Shown here one piece after another: positions 43,283 to 53,810 of a stretch of DNA of 64,000 nucleotides. The DNA is taken from NCBI GenBank assembly GCA_012934845.2, contig WNNJ02001412.1, forward strand, positions 62,001 to 126,000, in the 5' to 3' direction. Position 1 is the first letter of the stretch, and every line of letters begins with the position of its first letter. The translations under genes were made by a program, and so were the position numbers. A model generated the notes under the pieces. It ran no database searches. It was not told the origin of the DNA and was given only the letters and a program-made list of their open reading frames with translations. The DNA is from Pomphorhynchus laevis. Its lineage: Eukaryota > Acanthocephala > Palaeacanthocephala > Echinorhynchida > Pomphorhynchidae.

Positions 43283-43405
43283 AACACCCTATTTATCGAA
43301 GTTTAAACAATACAAATTTAATCGTAGTGACAACAATGCGACTCTGCTCACTGCAATAACTGTGTGACAGCAACAACTTCAAAGCGGCAATACTTTCTGC
43401 AATAA
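43283..43405. repeat. Second copy of the ~120-bp repeat at 37796
   Basis: AACACCCTATTTATCGAAG, AACAATACAAATTTAATCG and CAATAACTGTGTGACAGCAA follow the same order as at 37796-37915. LINE-C begins a few bases downstream. Confidence 0.7.
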
Positions 43406-43534
43406 TATAATATTATGAGCTTAAAAAAAAGTTTGAGATAAAATAACATACACAAATTACAAGTTTAAACTATCTTGATACCCATTAACTACTTACAATA
43501 CAATAAAATAACATACAAACCAATATCAAACATC

Positions 43535-44771
43535 ATGGTCAAACAGAGGAAGACTACAAAGCGAGCTATTGCAACAAAGTTTGTGGATCATCAGATTCAA
43601 TGTTCTAGTGAAGATTGTAGTGTGTGGACAAGTGTATCGTTTCCGGAGGAAAAGAAATCTGCGCTATCGAATAAATCATTTTACTGTGGGTACTGCTGCG
43701 CATCTTTGCTAATTCATTTGAAGGGCCATTGTGACGAGAAAATATCTACAAATGCTTCGGAAAGGAACACATATTCAAAAAGTTGCATCGATCGGGAAGT
43801 ACAAAGTTCTGGCGAATCAGATACCTATAAAGATATACCCATTCAAGAGTTTCACGTTCAGAACACTAAAAATACAAATAGCGAAATACCAAGTTCATCC
43901 CGTATCTGGAAAAAAGGTCATCCAAATTCACGCGTGATGCAAACGTTGAGTAAGAAATTTGAAGGCAATAGTGCGTCGTCAATATCGGTTGTTAGTGGTG
44001 AGCCGTCGGTGTCGCTGGACAATGATGCTTTGAAGGTATCGGACAATTACGAAGTATCGTCTATATCGGTGATTAATGATTATCGCAATGAAATCGGTAT
44101 AACTGGAGTCACCGATGAACGAGCTTCACACAATGATACAGACGTCGATATAGATAATGTTCACTCAGCTTTCAAGTGTATTTGTTCAAATGAGATGGAA
44201 CAAGGGCGAGACGCAAGAAGCAAACCGGATGAGGGTGGTGACGGCAGCGATTCTTTCAGCAAAAAAAACGTATTTTGATAATAAAAGTCACACAGATCGC
44301 AATCATACATTAAATAGGGGCTGTAACATACTTATTTGGGGTTTAGATGAGTCATCAGCCTCAAGTGCACAGGAGCGGCTTGATGATGATATTGCCGGTT
44401 TACGTGTGTTCTTTTCTAATTTGCTCGAAAAAGGTGAGGAAGAGGTCGCATCGTCTATTTTAGTAAGGCAGCTCTATAGGTTGGGTAAGAAAAACGATAG
44501 ATCACGATTGCTAAAGGTTGTGTTAGGATCGGCAGAGCAAGCAAAGTGTCTTTTAGACCGTGGTTATCGACTTAAAGGTAACAAAATACGAATTTTACGT
44601 GATCTTTCTCTCGAAGACAGGCAAAAATTGAAGGATATCAAGGCGGAACTTCATTACAGGCTGCAAAACGGTGAATCGAATCTGTGCATTCGAAATTTTC
44701 GGGTTGTGAGGTGGCGTCCTGCAGTTCGATGGAGATCGATCAATCTTTCTCTAGACCTTACAACGCCATGA
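43535..44771 (+). CDS. LINE-C ORF1, PHD-like nucleic-acid-binding protein, one frame shift
   Basis: ATG 43535 opens MVKQRKTTKRAIATKFVDHQ, then a PHD-like finger (CSSEDCSVWTSVSFPEEKK...FYCGYCC) and a low-complexity Ser/Asn region, ending in this frame at 44278. The next frame carries the conserved C-terminal half: NILIWGLDESS, LYRLGKKNDRSRLLKVVLG, ILRDLSLEDRQKL and NGESNLCIRNFRVV, stopping at 44771. The frames meet at an A8 run (44261-44268), so a one-base slip there (mutation, sequencing error or ribosomal frameshift) accounts for the split. LINE-D ORF1 shares both halves. Confidence 0.85.
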
Positions 44772-47650
44772 TTGGACATCTAGTGGATATATGTTTGGAA
44801 AGGAAGTTGCCATCTAATTGTTCAGAGAGAATATGTAATAATGAATGTCCTTTGGTGGTAGGTTACTCCAATATCAGAAGCTTACCTGCTCAATTGTCTG
44901 AAGTGCAGCAGTTTATATCTTTTAAAGATTTTGACGTGTTTTGCATTTCTGAGTCATGGCTTCATTATCAAATTAATGATGACCTTATGGCTATCTCTGG
45001 GTATCGACTTTTGAGAGCAGATAGAGTTGCAGGTCGTCGTGGCGGGGGTGTTGCTGCTTATATTAAAAACACCTTATCAATTACGAAGATTACTGAATTG
45101 TGCGATGATCACTATTCATTCGAGTTATTGTCATTCTGCGTCAATGATACTCATTGTTCAATAGATATTTGCGTCGTATACAGATCACCCTCAGTTCATA
45201 CACAGTTAGATCTTCTGAAAAATCAGTTAAGATCATTCTGCTCCTCAAATTATTTCTTCCTTATTGGGGATTTTAATCTTCCTCAAGTTAACTGGATTAG
45301 TAACAACCGGTATTACTATAATGTCGAAAACTGCGAGCTTGCTGAATTCTTGCTGGCAGAGCTTCTCCTGATCCAACATATTAATCAGCCAACATGTATA
45401 TCGTCTCAACCAGAGACAATATTAGATCTTGGGTTTACCAAGCGCATTGAAGATGTAATCAGAGTTGATTTCGAGTCTCCTTTAGGAACCAGTGACCATT
45501 GTGTGATTTCAGTACAGATTGCTCACACTTTACAACGACGATCTAAGTGCAGTGGCATCGGAAAGCGTAATTGGAATCGAGTAAATGTGGAAGATCTCCA
45601 ACTCTATAGTCATCAGCTGAACTTCGGATCTGCTGATCTTCTAATTGATGATCATTTATCGTTAGTGACCAGTAACCTCATAACCATTTCGGATACGTTT
45701 GCACCAATAAGAAATAGGGCTTACAAGACGACAACGCCATTGTGGTTCGACAATGAGTTGGAGACTACGATAAAGGAAAGAAATCGATTATGGCGAATCT
45801 CTCAACGTAACACTGTTACGCACCGTGAGTACAAAACTCTTCGCAATCTATGCAACCAACTAAAACGCTCAAAAAGAAAAACATTTGAAGAGGGTATTGC
45901 TTCTGACATTAACAGGTCACCTAAACGTTTTTGGGCATACGTTAGACATCGTCGAATCCTACCTTCTACGATTAATTGTGTACGTTTAGAAAGTGGTGAT
46001 GTAGTTGACAAGGAGGCTATTGTGGAAGCTCTTGCAAGCAGTTTTGTAGTATCTCCATCCTCGCAATCGAATATTGACCAGATACAGTACCCGCCCAACT
46101 TACAATCTAACTTACCAATATCTCCTATTAATGTCATTGAAGTTCAGTCTGAACTCCATAAATTAAATAGTTTTGGCTCTGCAGGACCAGATGGTGTATC
46201 CCCTTTTCTTTTGCGTACTCTGTCGCACATTATTGCTCCAAGCCTTACGTCTCTATTTCATCGAAGCTTACAGTATTCGTGGATTCCTGATGATTGGAAA
46301 AGGGCAATTGTTGTACCTATTCCAAAGAAACAGTTGGCACTAACTTGTTCAGATTTTAGACCAATTAGTCTTACCAGTGTTATTTCTAAAATTATGGAGA
46401 GACTCATTGCGAAGAGAATACGTGAACATCTAAATTTATATCAAATTCTTGATGATTCTCAGCACGGCTTCCGACCTGGTCGCTCGTGCCTAACTAATCT
46501 GTTGAATGCTCGCGAACATTGGGTAGCTGCTCTTAGTTCGGGTCTTACAGTTGATATAATATTTCTTGATTTCTCTAAGGCCTTTGATAGAGTTCCACAT
46601 GCTGGTTTAGATTCACTACTACGTCATTACGGTGTACCTACGACAATTTGCAACTGGATTAAGACATTTCTCGAGGATCGATCATTCGTTGTGCGATTAG
46701 ATGAAGTTTTGTCAACAGCTCGACGTGTTCATTCGGGTGTTCCTCAGGGCACGGTCCTAGGTCCACTTCTCTTTATCATCTTTTTGAATGACCTACTCCT
46801 AAGGTTAAAGTGTCCTCACCTGGCATTTGCTGACGATGTTAAAATATGGGCAACAACCCAAAACGAGGCGGATTGTGAATTTTTACAATGTGACCTTAAC
46901 CGTATCGGGACTTGGTGTAATAGCACTGGCTTGATACTCAACGCGACAAAATGTGTATGGATCAGATTGGGTAGAGATAAAACTCATTTCGATTACAAAA
47001 TAAATGGACACTCAATCAAGCGAGTCTCAGAACATCCCGACCTGGGAGTGATAATTCACGAATCGCTAAAGACAAGAGCAAATAGTGATCACGCGCGGTT
47101 AAAAGCGATACGTGCCTTATACTGCATAAAAATGACTTTTGCAAAATTATCGCCGCAAATCTTCGCCAAACTTTATTGTGCCCTAGTAAGACCACATCTT
47201 GAGTATTGTGTACAGGCAACCTTTCCAACGACCAGGAGTGAGTTGAATAACTTGGAAAGTGTAATGAGACGAGCTTCTCGGATGTGTTGTCAAGGAAGCT
47301 TTATTTCAAGATTAAGATGTTTGAACGTTTTATCAGTGAGGTATCGGTATCTTTTTCTTGATCTGATTACACTTTGGAAAATTGTACATTCAGCTGATGG
47401 CTTTCCTTTGGGTGTAGTTAGATTTCGAGATAATTCGAGATTGCGAGGCCATTGTAAGATGCTTTTTAAAAAATTACCGGGTAAGCTGCGAAAATTTTAC
47501 AGACTGTCTGAACGGGCAGTAGATGTTTGGAATAGTTTGCCTGAACCTATCGCTGCCATCACCAATTTCCTCGCTTTCAAAAACAGGGTTCGACGTTGGA
47601 TATACGTCCAGGCTGATTTGTCACCTTTTCTAACCTACCCATTTGGTTGA
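44768..47650 (+). CDS. LINE-C ORF2, endonuclease/reverse transcriptase, 960 aa
   Basis: The frame is uninterrupted to TGA 47648-47650. I take ATG 44768 as the start because it overlaps the ORF1 stop (ATGA), a stop-restart arrangement; ATG 44729 is an alternative. Apurinic-type endonuclease: NIRSLPAQ, SESWL (61-65), GDFN (167-170), SDH (242-244). RT: GPDGVSP (473), DFRPISLTS, HGFRPGRSC, DFSKAFDR (601-608), GVPQGTVLGP (657-666), FADD (687-690). After the RT there is a CR1-type C-terminal part (HLEYCVQ, RYRYLFLDLI). All catalytic residues I can check are present, so the protein looks functional. It would carry out target-primed reverse transcription. Confidence 0.93.
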   Translation: MIGHLVDICLERKLPSNCSERICNNECPLVVGYSNIRSLPAQLSEVQQFISFKDFDVFCISESWLHYQINDDLMAISGYRLLRADRVAGRRGGGVAAYIKNTLSITKITELCDDHYSFELLSFCVNDTHCSIDICVVYRSPSVHTQLDLLKNQLRSFCSSNYFFLIGDFNLPQVNWISNNRYYYNVENCELAEFLLAELLLIQHINQPTCISSQPETILDLGFTKRIEDVIRVDFESPLGTSDHCVISVQIAHTLQRRSKCSGIGKRNWNRVNVEDLQLYSHQLNFGSADLLIDDHLSLVTSNLITISDTFAPIRNRAYKTTTPLWFDNELETTIKERNRLWRISQRNTVTHREYKTLRNLCNQLKRSKRKTFEEGIASDINRSPKRFWAYVRHRRILPSTINCVRLESGDVVDKEAIVEALASSFVVSPSSQSNIDQIQYPPNLQSNLPISPINVIEVQSELHKLNSFGSAGPDGVSPFLLRTLSHIIAPSLTSLFHRSLQYSWIPDDWKRAIVVPIPKKQLALTCSDFRPISLTSVISKIMERLIAKRIREHLNLYQILDDSQHGFRPGRSCLTNLLNAREHWVAALSSGLTVDIIFLDFSKAFDRVPHAGLDSLLRHYGVPTTICNWIKTFLEDRSFVVRLDEVLSTARRVHSGVPQGTVLGPLLFIIFLNDLLLRLKCPHLAFADDVKIWATTQNEADCEFLQCDLNRIGTWCNSTGLILNATKCVWIRLGRDKTHFDYKINGHSIKRVSEHPDLGVIIHESLKTRANSDHARLKAIRALYCIKMTFAKLSPQIFAKLYCALVRPHLEYCVQATFPTTRSELNNLESVMRRASRMCCQGSFISRLRCLNVLSVRYRYLFLDLITLWKIVHSADGFPLGVVRFRDNSRLRGHCKMLFKKLPGKLRKFYRLSERAVDVWNSLPEPIAAITNFLAFKNRVRRWIYVQADLSPFLTYPFG

Positions 47651-47724
47651 TCTTTTTTCTGTATTGTGTGATCGGCTTAAAGCCTTATGGCTAAGTCTGA
47701 ACTTGATAATAATAATAATAATAT

Positions 47725-48505
47725 TATGTTGATTCTCTATCATGAGAAAAAGAAAAAATCAAAACACTTGCATAAAAATCCAAATATGAACAGTATTGTC
47801 AAAGCACTCTGTGTTGTTAAAGACAAAACTGACATATAAACATTCAACGCTGTATAAATGGGTGGTTCTAAAACAGACTGTATTTGTCTATGATTACTAA
47901 AACACTGCATGTATTGCTAGTTACGCTGTTAATAGGTATCAAAAAGGTCGGTTCGGACCAATTTTCGCAACTGTTTTCGAACGTCTGAGATGTAGTAGCA
48001 TAAACAACAAAATGAATTCAAAAGGTAAAACAAAATAAAAAATTATTAAAGCAAAAGATAAAATTATTGTGCAATAATTATGTAATTGTGAAACCAACTT
48101 AACCGGAAATGTTAGCTATATTTGTTAGCAGCAAAATACATAACTAAACTCGCTATTTTGCAGATAATATTTACATAAAACCAGTATTTTTAACTAAAAA
48201 AGCTCAAATGCAGTAATTTATCTTTAGAAAATGAAAAGAATTTCAATGAGCACTAAGGCGTTTTAAAATTAAAGTTTCCAATAATGAAACAGGTGTGTAA
48301 ACATGAGCATATAGATTTAGGATTGGCAAATAAGCTAAGGCTTTTATGTCTTAAAAAGTTAAGGCATTTGTTTTACTATAAGAGAAAATAAAATTAAATT
48401 TAATATGTCATTTTTACGATATAAATTAACAGTAGTTTTAATAAATGTTAATTTAATGTTCATATCTAGATATATACCTTCTTTATCATTTAAAGAAGGT
48501 ATGTG
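47725..48505. other. AT-rich spacer, no gene seen
   Basis: No supported ORF. The minus-strand frame 48359-48649 overlaps the hairpin at 48507 and has no homology I recognise. Confidence 0.5.
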
Positions 48506-48506
48506 A

Positions 48507-48551
48507 AATCTCGCCGCGTTGTTGCCACAGTAGCTACAACGCGGCGAGATT
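48507..48551. repeat. Perfect 16-bp GC-rich hairpin
   Basis: The arms AATCTCGCCGCGTTGT (48507-48522) and ACAACGCGGCGAGATT (48536-48551) flank a 13-base loop. It is very GC-rich against its surroundings. The right arm and following bases resemble the end of the repeat at 37796-37955. Confidence 0.9.
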
Positions 48552-48598
48552 AAAACTTTAAATATTTGATACTGATCCATTATCGATAAATAAGCAAA

Positions 48599-51305
48599 AT
48601 GGACATTTCGAAAGGTAAAACGTTGATTTCTACAATTCCAGAAAAACAAGTAAGTGATTTTTCTGCTGTTAATTTGCCGGGAGAGGGGGTACTCCCCTCA
48701 ATTACTAAACTTAAAAACCTTATTGTTATCTCAATGTCACAACCTCTGGTAAGGCACAATTTTTCAATGTCTTTTTAAGACCATTTATTGCGAAATATGC
48801 CAACCGAATCCTGTTCAATTCGGTCAAATTTCATGAATCAGAAATAAAAATTTCCTTCGCAACCTCTGATATTGCGAAGGATTATGAGATCTTCTTCGAT
48901 TCGAATCTGAAACATCTGGGTTCGATTAACTTTAAACCCACTCTAGCATCTGTCGAAGTGAACAATCTTCCTCCGCATCTAGAGAAAAATGATATCGAAT
49001 TTCTGAAAAAGTTTACAAAATTTCAAACTTCCGGTGTGTCATGGGAAAAAGTGGATTTCCACTTCTTGTAGGTTTCTGTTCATCCCCTATCGAGCATGCT
49101 GAAACCCTTGCCAAATCGTCATATAATCCCTTTTTAGGGTACAACTTACGTTTTACAGTTATGAGTGCAGAGGATCTTACCTACCCCACTGTAACACATG
49201 CCATAAGTGGGGGCACTGGGCCTCAAACTGCTTCAGATCAAAGACCTGCGGAGTCTGTAGTCTTTCATAATGCAAAATTATTGGTTCCGGGAAGAAGTGC
49301 GTTGCAACCGTCCTCTGCTCAAACTGTGGTGGGAGCCATCCTTCATGGTCTCGTAAATTTGCCTGCTTTAAGGACTACCGAAACAACTTCTCCAGGTCTG
49401 CTGTAGTAAAGAAACCCGATACAACTTATTCTGGCGCGGCCTTAAGGATGACAGACAAGGACATCCTGAGTGTTATGAACGTTAAGATACATTCTGCCAT
49501 CAATAATGCGGGAAATATGGTCTCCGCCTTGGTCTCTGTACTTTATTCAAGTCTGGGAGTTTTAACTCATCATGCTTTACCTAGCATGAAAAAGGGTAGG
49601 GCCTCAGCTCACGTCGTTCCCCCCATTAAGAACAAGAAGCTCCTGAAGAAGAAAGACGAGTCGGCTTCACAGGGAGATGAAGACAATGCCCGTAGGCAAG
49701 TGCTCGCCCAGAACAGAGTTGGTTGCGGGAAGGGCAACCTTTCCGCCCCTAGCGCTGTCTAGGGATGAGGCAATCCTACCCAGCTGACCAAACACAATGC
49801 AGAGTACTCGTGAGTCTTTTTCACTTAATATTCTTCAGTGGAATTCGGGAGGAGCTTCTGCCCTTAGACTTCTATCTGGTGGAGATGCAGATGTTATAGT
49901 CCTTCAGGAGACGCTGTCTATCCGTCTCTTCCAGGACATTACTCGATTCATCCCTAAGCACATTTTTTCACTATACTCCGTACAATACCCGCCTCACTCA
50001 TCTTCATCTCAAGGACTCTTGACCTTAGAAGTTGGGATTTATCTGTCACATATATCCTTAACTCCTGGAAGCATCATCCGGGCACCTCCAAATCCGTCGC
50101 TCCACTCTCTTCTCGTGTCTGTCAGCTTTTAAAAGCCGATCAAAGAAAAAATGGCCGTAACAATGCTATTAGCAGTTCCATCTGATGTAGCCAGCATCAA
50201 CATTAGTAGACGTATATTTCTACTTAAGAAAAATCCGGTCTTATGTCCTAAAGACCTGCGGCCCATATCGACTCCAAATCCCCTCGTATCGATCTACAAT
50301 AAAGCGCTTGCGCGTAGAATCCGCGTTCATTTAAGTAGGCGAAATTTAATCCCACCAAGTTTTCATAGGTTCGTCAAAGGTCGCTCGGTACATTCAGCTG
50401 TATGTGAAGTGCATCAGTTCTGTCAGGATAATAGTCATCAACTTACTGTGGCTGTCTTCCTTGATTTTTCTGCTGCATTTGACCGCATTTCCATTTCTTT
50501 TGTTATCTCTACCTGAGGTCCTTTGGGTTACCTGCAAGAATTGTTAACAGGGTGGAAATATTATTATATACAAAGCGATTCTTCTATGAAGACGACCCAT
50601 GATGAACGTCAGTTCTACCCTATTAAGGTGTGCCTCAAGATTCCACACTTTCTCCAATCTCGTATCTTGCTGCCTCCATTGAACTTTACAAAAACTTTAA
50701 ACGCGACCAACATCTAATGGTATAGGCTGATGATACCATAGCCCTGTTCTCTGGACGCAGGTGCAAAGATGTAATCTATTACATCAGCCGTTTCTTTTTA
50801 AGATTAAATGATCAGTTACTCATATCCTTTCTTATTTTAAACTCCTCAAAATCGCAGGTGGTTTTCTTTCGTTTCGCTCCTTCGACAAAGAAAAAATAAC
50901 GAGACTAGCATTCTCAGCTCTTCCTTTTATATTGACTAATCAACCACTCCCTACCTTCACAAGTCAAGTAAAATACCTGGGGTTCACCATTACAGTGAAC
51001 TGGTCAGCTAAAACTGACCAGAATAGACTCAAACGTATTCTGAAGGGAGCTAGGTGGGACCTGAAATGGGCTCAGCATCTGTCATTGAATGGGTAAACTC
51101 AAATGCGTCTCTGGGGTACTTGGGTTATCCCAGGATAGTCTTCTTTTCGAGAGGACGTCACCCAGAGCAAAGACTAAGGTTTCTCAAGCTCATCATCTCG
51201 CGATTACTGTGCGTAGTCCGCCTCGATTGGACTCTTCTGCGGGTGAAGCATCCCGGGTGGTTCAGTAGTAAAGCGGCCTTTTTGATTGGCTGCAGGTCCC
51301 CCTAG
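48599..51305 (+). mobile_element. LINE-B copy 1, broken
   Basis: ORF1 opens at ATG 48599 (MDISKGKTLISTIPEKQVSD). Further on it shows gag-like zinc knuckles around 49190-49370 (HKWGHWASNC, CGVC, CSNCGGSHPSW) and ends near 49760. ORF2 starts at about 49797 (LNILQWNSGGASALRLL, ADVIVLQETL), has lost about 0.9 kb between endonuclease and RT near 50030, and continues with LRPISTPNPLVSIYNKALAR, FHRFVKGRSVHSAV and VFLDFSAAFDRIS. It ends at about 51305 against copy 2. Several stops and shifts. Confidence 0.88.
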
Positions 51306-51309
51306 GGAC

Positions 51310-53700
51310 CTGGAGGGTCCCTAGGATTTCAGGATATCTGTAACATAAATCCCTACTTCTGAAGTCACCCAAATGGGATTGCTTGGGTAGATATAATGAC
51401 TCAATGATTGTGATGGGAAAGTGATTCCTCCAAAACTTTGTCAAGATCTATGCTACTAATCCAACGTGATGATCCCTCCCTCCAGCAGACAAACTTATTA
51501 TTCTTGAATTTTTTCCAGAAGGAAGACTGAGAAAGTCAAGACAAGCAGTGCTCGCCCTATGAGCTAAAGTCTATATCTGGAGCTCCAATAATCTTTCGAG
51601 AGGGCTTGTATGAGGGAGGTTGAGAAGGTGTAGCATTTTTGTCGTGGTGGGATTGAATAAGGGACCTGTATATGTAGTTGATAGGATCGCGGTGCTTGCG
51701 AAGAGAGGTATAAATGAAACTTGGTTAGACTCGCATCTCCTACAAAGTAGCAGAGTCAAATAGCTGCCTGGAAGAATACAACTCTGATTAGATCAAAGTG
51801 GAACCTCCGTCTCAGTAACGTATCTTCATCTAACCTCCGACGGAGTAGTCATGCGATATGGATAATTGTTGGCGCAATTATTCAATACAGAAGGGCTGCA
51901 ACAGCCATTTATCATGTAGCAGTATTATGTCGAGTAGAGAGTTTGTTGTGCAATGAAAAGTGGGGGGGTGATGGTTTGTGAATAAGATATTCGTTTCTGG
52001 CTCTGCGAAGTGCTATATTAATCCAACAACCAGTTCTGCCGTTGAAATCACTAAGTTTCCATTTTATAACCGCTACCCAATTTACAATCCAATAGGCCAC
52101 GGTTCTTGTGAATCGCTCCCGGTCGAATATATATTGGCTATGCTAATACGTTTACCGTTCTTCTAAAGTGTTATCATTAATCAAAACAGGGCAGGAATTA
52201 AAAAGTTCAGTGGTGGGGCGATCTTTAGTGGTGTTTAACTAAGCTTAGTATACCTTAAGAAGAGGAACGAGGAGCGGTTATGTACAGGGTGAAGCGTGCA
52301 GTTATGTGCTTTAGTATAAATAGAGTAATGTGCTGGGGGACCGGATAAATTTAGTCTTTTGAAGGACTATGACGTTAACATGTCGACTATTTAAAAGGCT
52401 AAGGGCAAAAGCACCTCCCAAGTATCATTAAACGATGTTCAGTGAAAACGGTTCGGGACTACCTCATAGTGCATTGTTGTTATTGAGTTAGCCAAACAAC
52501 TTCTCTAGCTGGAACAAGTGGTGGGAAGGTTACCCTTCCCACTTTCAGCTCACGCAGCTAAATTGCTTGAATTATCCCTTGCTGTTATAATCAATATCTT
52601 GTTTCTCGTACCACCGACACTCAGTTGCCTTTTATACCTTTTTTGGTAAGTATGACGGGGTCAGGGTTGGCTAAAGTCCCACGTTTCCCTGGCCCAACAG
52701 CTGTAGTTAAATTAACAGGAGGAAATGGTGGAAGAGTTGTCATGACCTTCACCAATCTTGCTATTAGATCCTCCATTTGCTTGAGGCTTTCATTGTGTTT
52801 ATCGTCCACCAGTTGAATAATTTCGTCTTTAGATAACGTATTGGATGTAGTAGCTTTACAGAATGAAGTAACTGGGAATTTTGAAGTAGCAATTATGTGC
52901 CTCTTATGGCAATTTTTTAAGACGGCACATTTGATGAATCACCCAGGGTGATTTTACCGCAATTGATGAAGGAGGTAGATTCATTGCACTCCTCTGTAGA
53001 GTGGTCATTAAGTTGGCACGTCCCACATCTGTGGGTTTTTGGCAGGAGGAGGCTCAACGCCCCACCTACAGTTTCCACAGCGTGAATACGCTAGATTATC
53101 AACCACAATTAGTTTAAATTTACATCAAATCCTAGAAAAATATTACATGCAGATATGGAAATATGCGAAGCGTTTGATACAGATGTGTTTACGAAAGCTA
53201 TGAGGGGGTGTCCATCCCTTCCCTTATGAACCTAACATTAGTGATACCAAATAGAATTTCCAGTTGTTTTATATCCTCGGTTTTTAAATCGGCCGTAATG
53301 TTTGAAATTGTGATCGTAGTCTCTATCGCCTTGAATTTGATTAAGCAAAGCTCGTTAAAGTTTTTATTAAGTATTTTATATAATCTTCAGAAATATCTGA
53401 AGACGTAAAAGAGATTCTATAAGTACCAGTGAAGGCCCGAGTAGAATTGATAATGACTATGTTTTTATAAGCCATCACGCATTTTATTAGGAAGTTCAAG
53501 ATAAGGTGTTATTCGCTACCGGCAGGCTAACTGTGATAATAACCAAGTTGGCTAGTTTTTGAACAGGGGTAAGCTCCTTGAACCGCTGTTAGTTGTAATG
53601 AAATGATTTACCTTTGTTCCAGCTGATTCCACCGTTCAAATAGTGTCTTCCTTTGGTTGATTTAAAGCACAAACCTGAAGGACTTGTTTATCCATACCAA
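51310..53700 (-). mobile_element. LINE-B copy 2, broken
   Basis: Minus strand: degenerate ORF1 (about 53700-52550) with zinc-knuckle remnants (HRCGTCQLNDHSTEEC), endonuclease remnant at 52100-51912 (FNGRTGCWINIALRRARNEY), then the linker to 51310, where it meets copy 1 tail to tail. The RT is absent. Confidence 0.75.
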
Positions 53701-53810
53701 TTCCAATGGAATTCAGCGTTCTTCGCGTTTTTGTATTATCCTTTGATCGTCCGATGTACCAAAATCACACTGCAGAATCTGCTGTGGCAGTTTCTGTAAT
53801 CACGAGGAGT

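Larger units (their letters stand above)
43414..47722 (+). mobile_element. Nearly intact CR1-like LINE-C, 4.3 kb
   Basis: Full-length layout: short 5' leader, ORF1 with a PHD-like finger, ORF2 with endonuclease and RT, 100 bp of 3' UTR and an (AAT)n tail at 47706-47722. AATATTATG occurs just before the 5' end (43405-43413) and right after the tail, consistent with a target-site duplication, though the tail itself is similar. This is the youngest-looking element in the window. Confidence 0.92.

Noticed and set aside
48359-48649. 96-aa minus-strand ORF with CSYCGNN
   Set aside because: The Cys residues fall in the perfect hairpin and there is no wider zinc-finger context.
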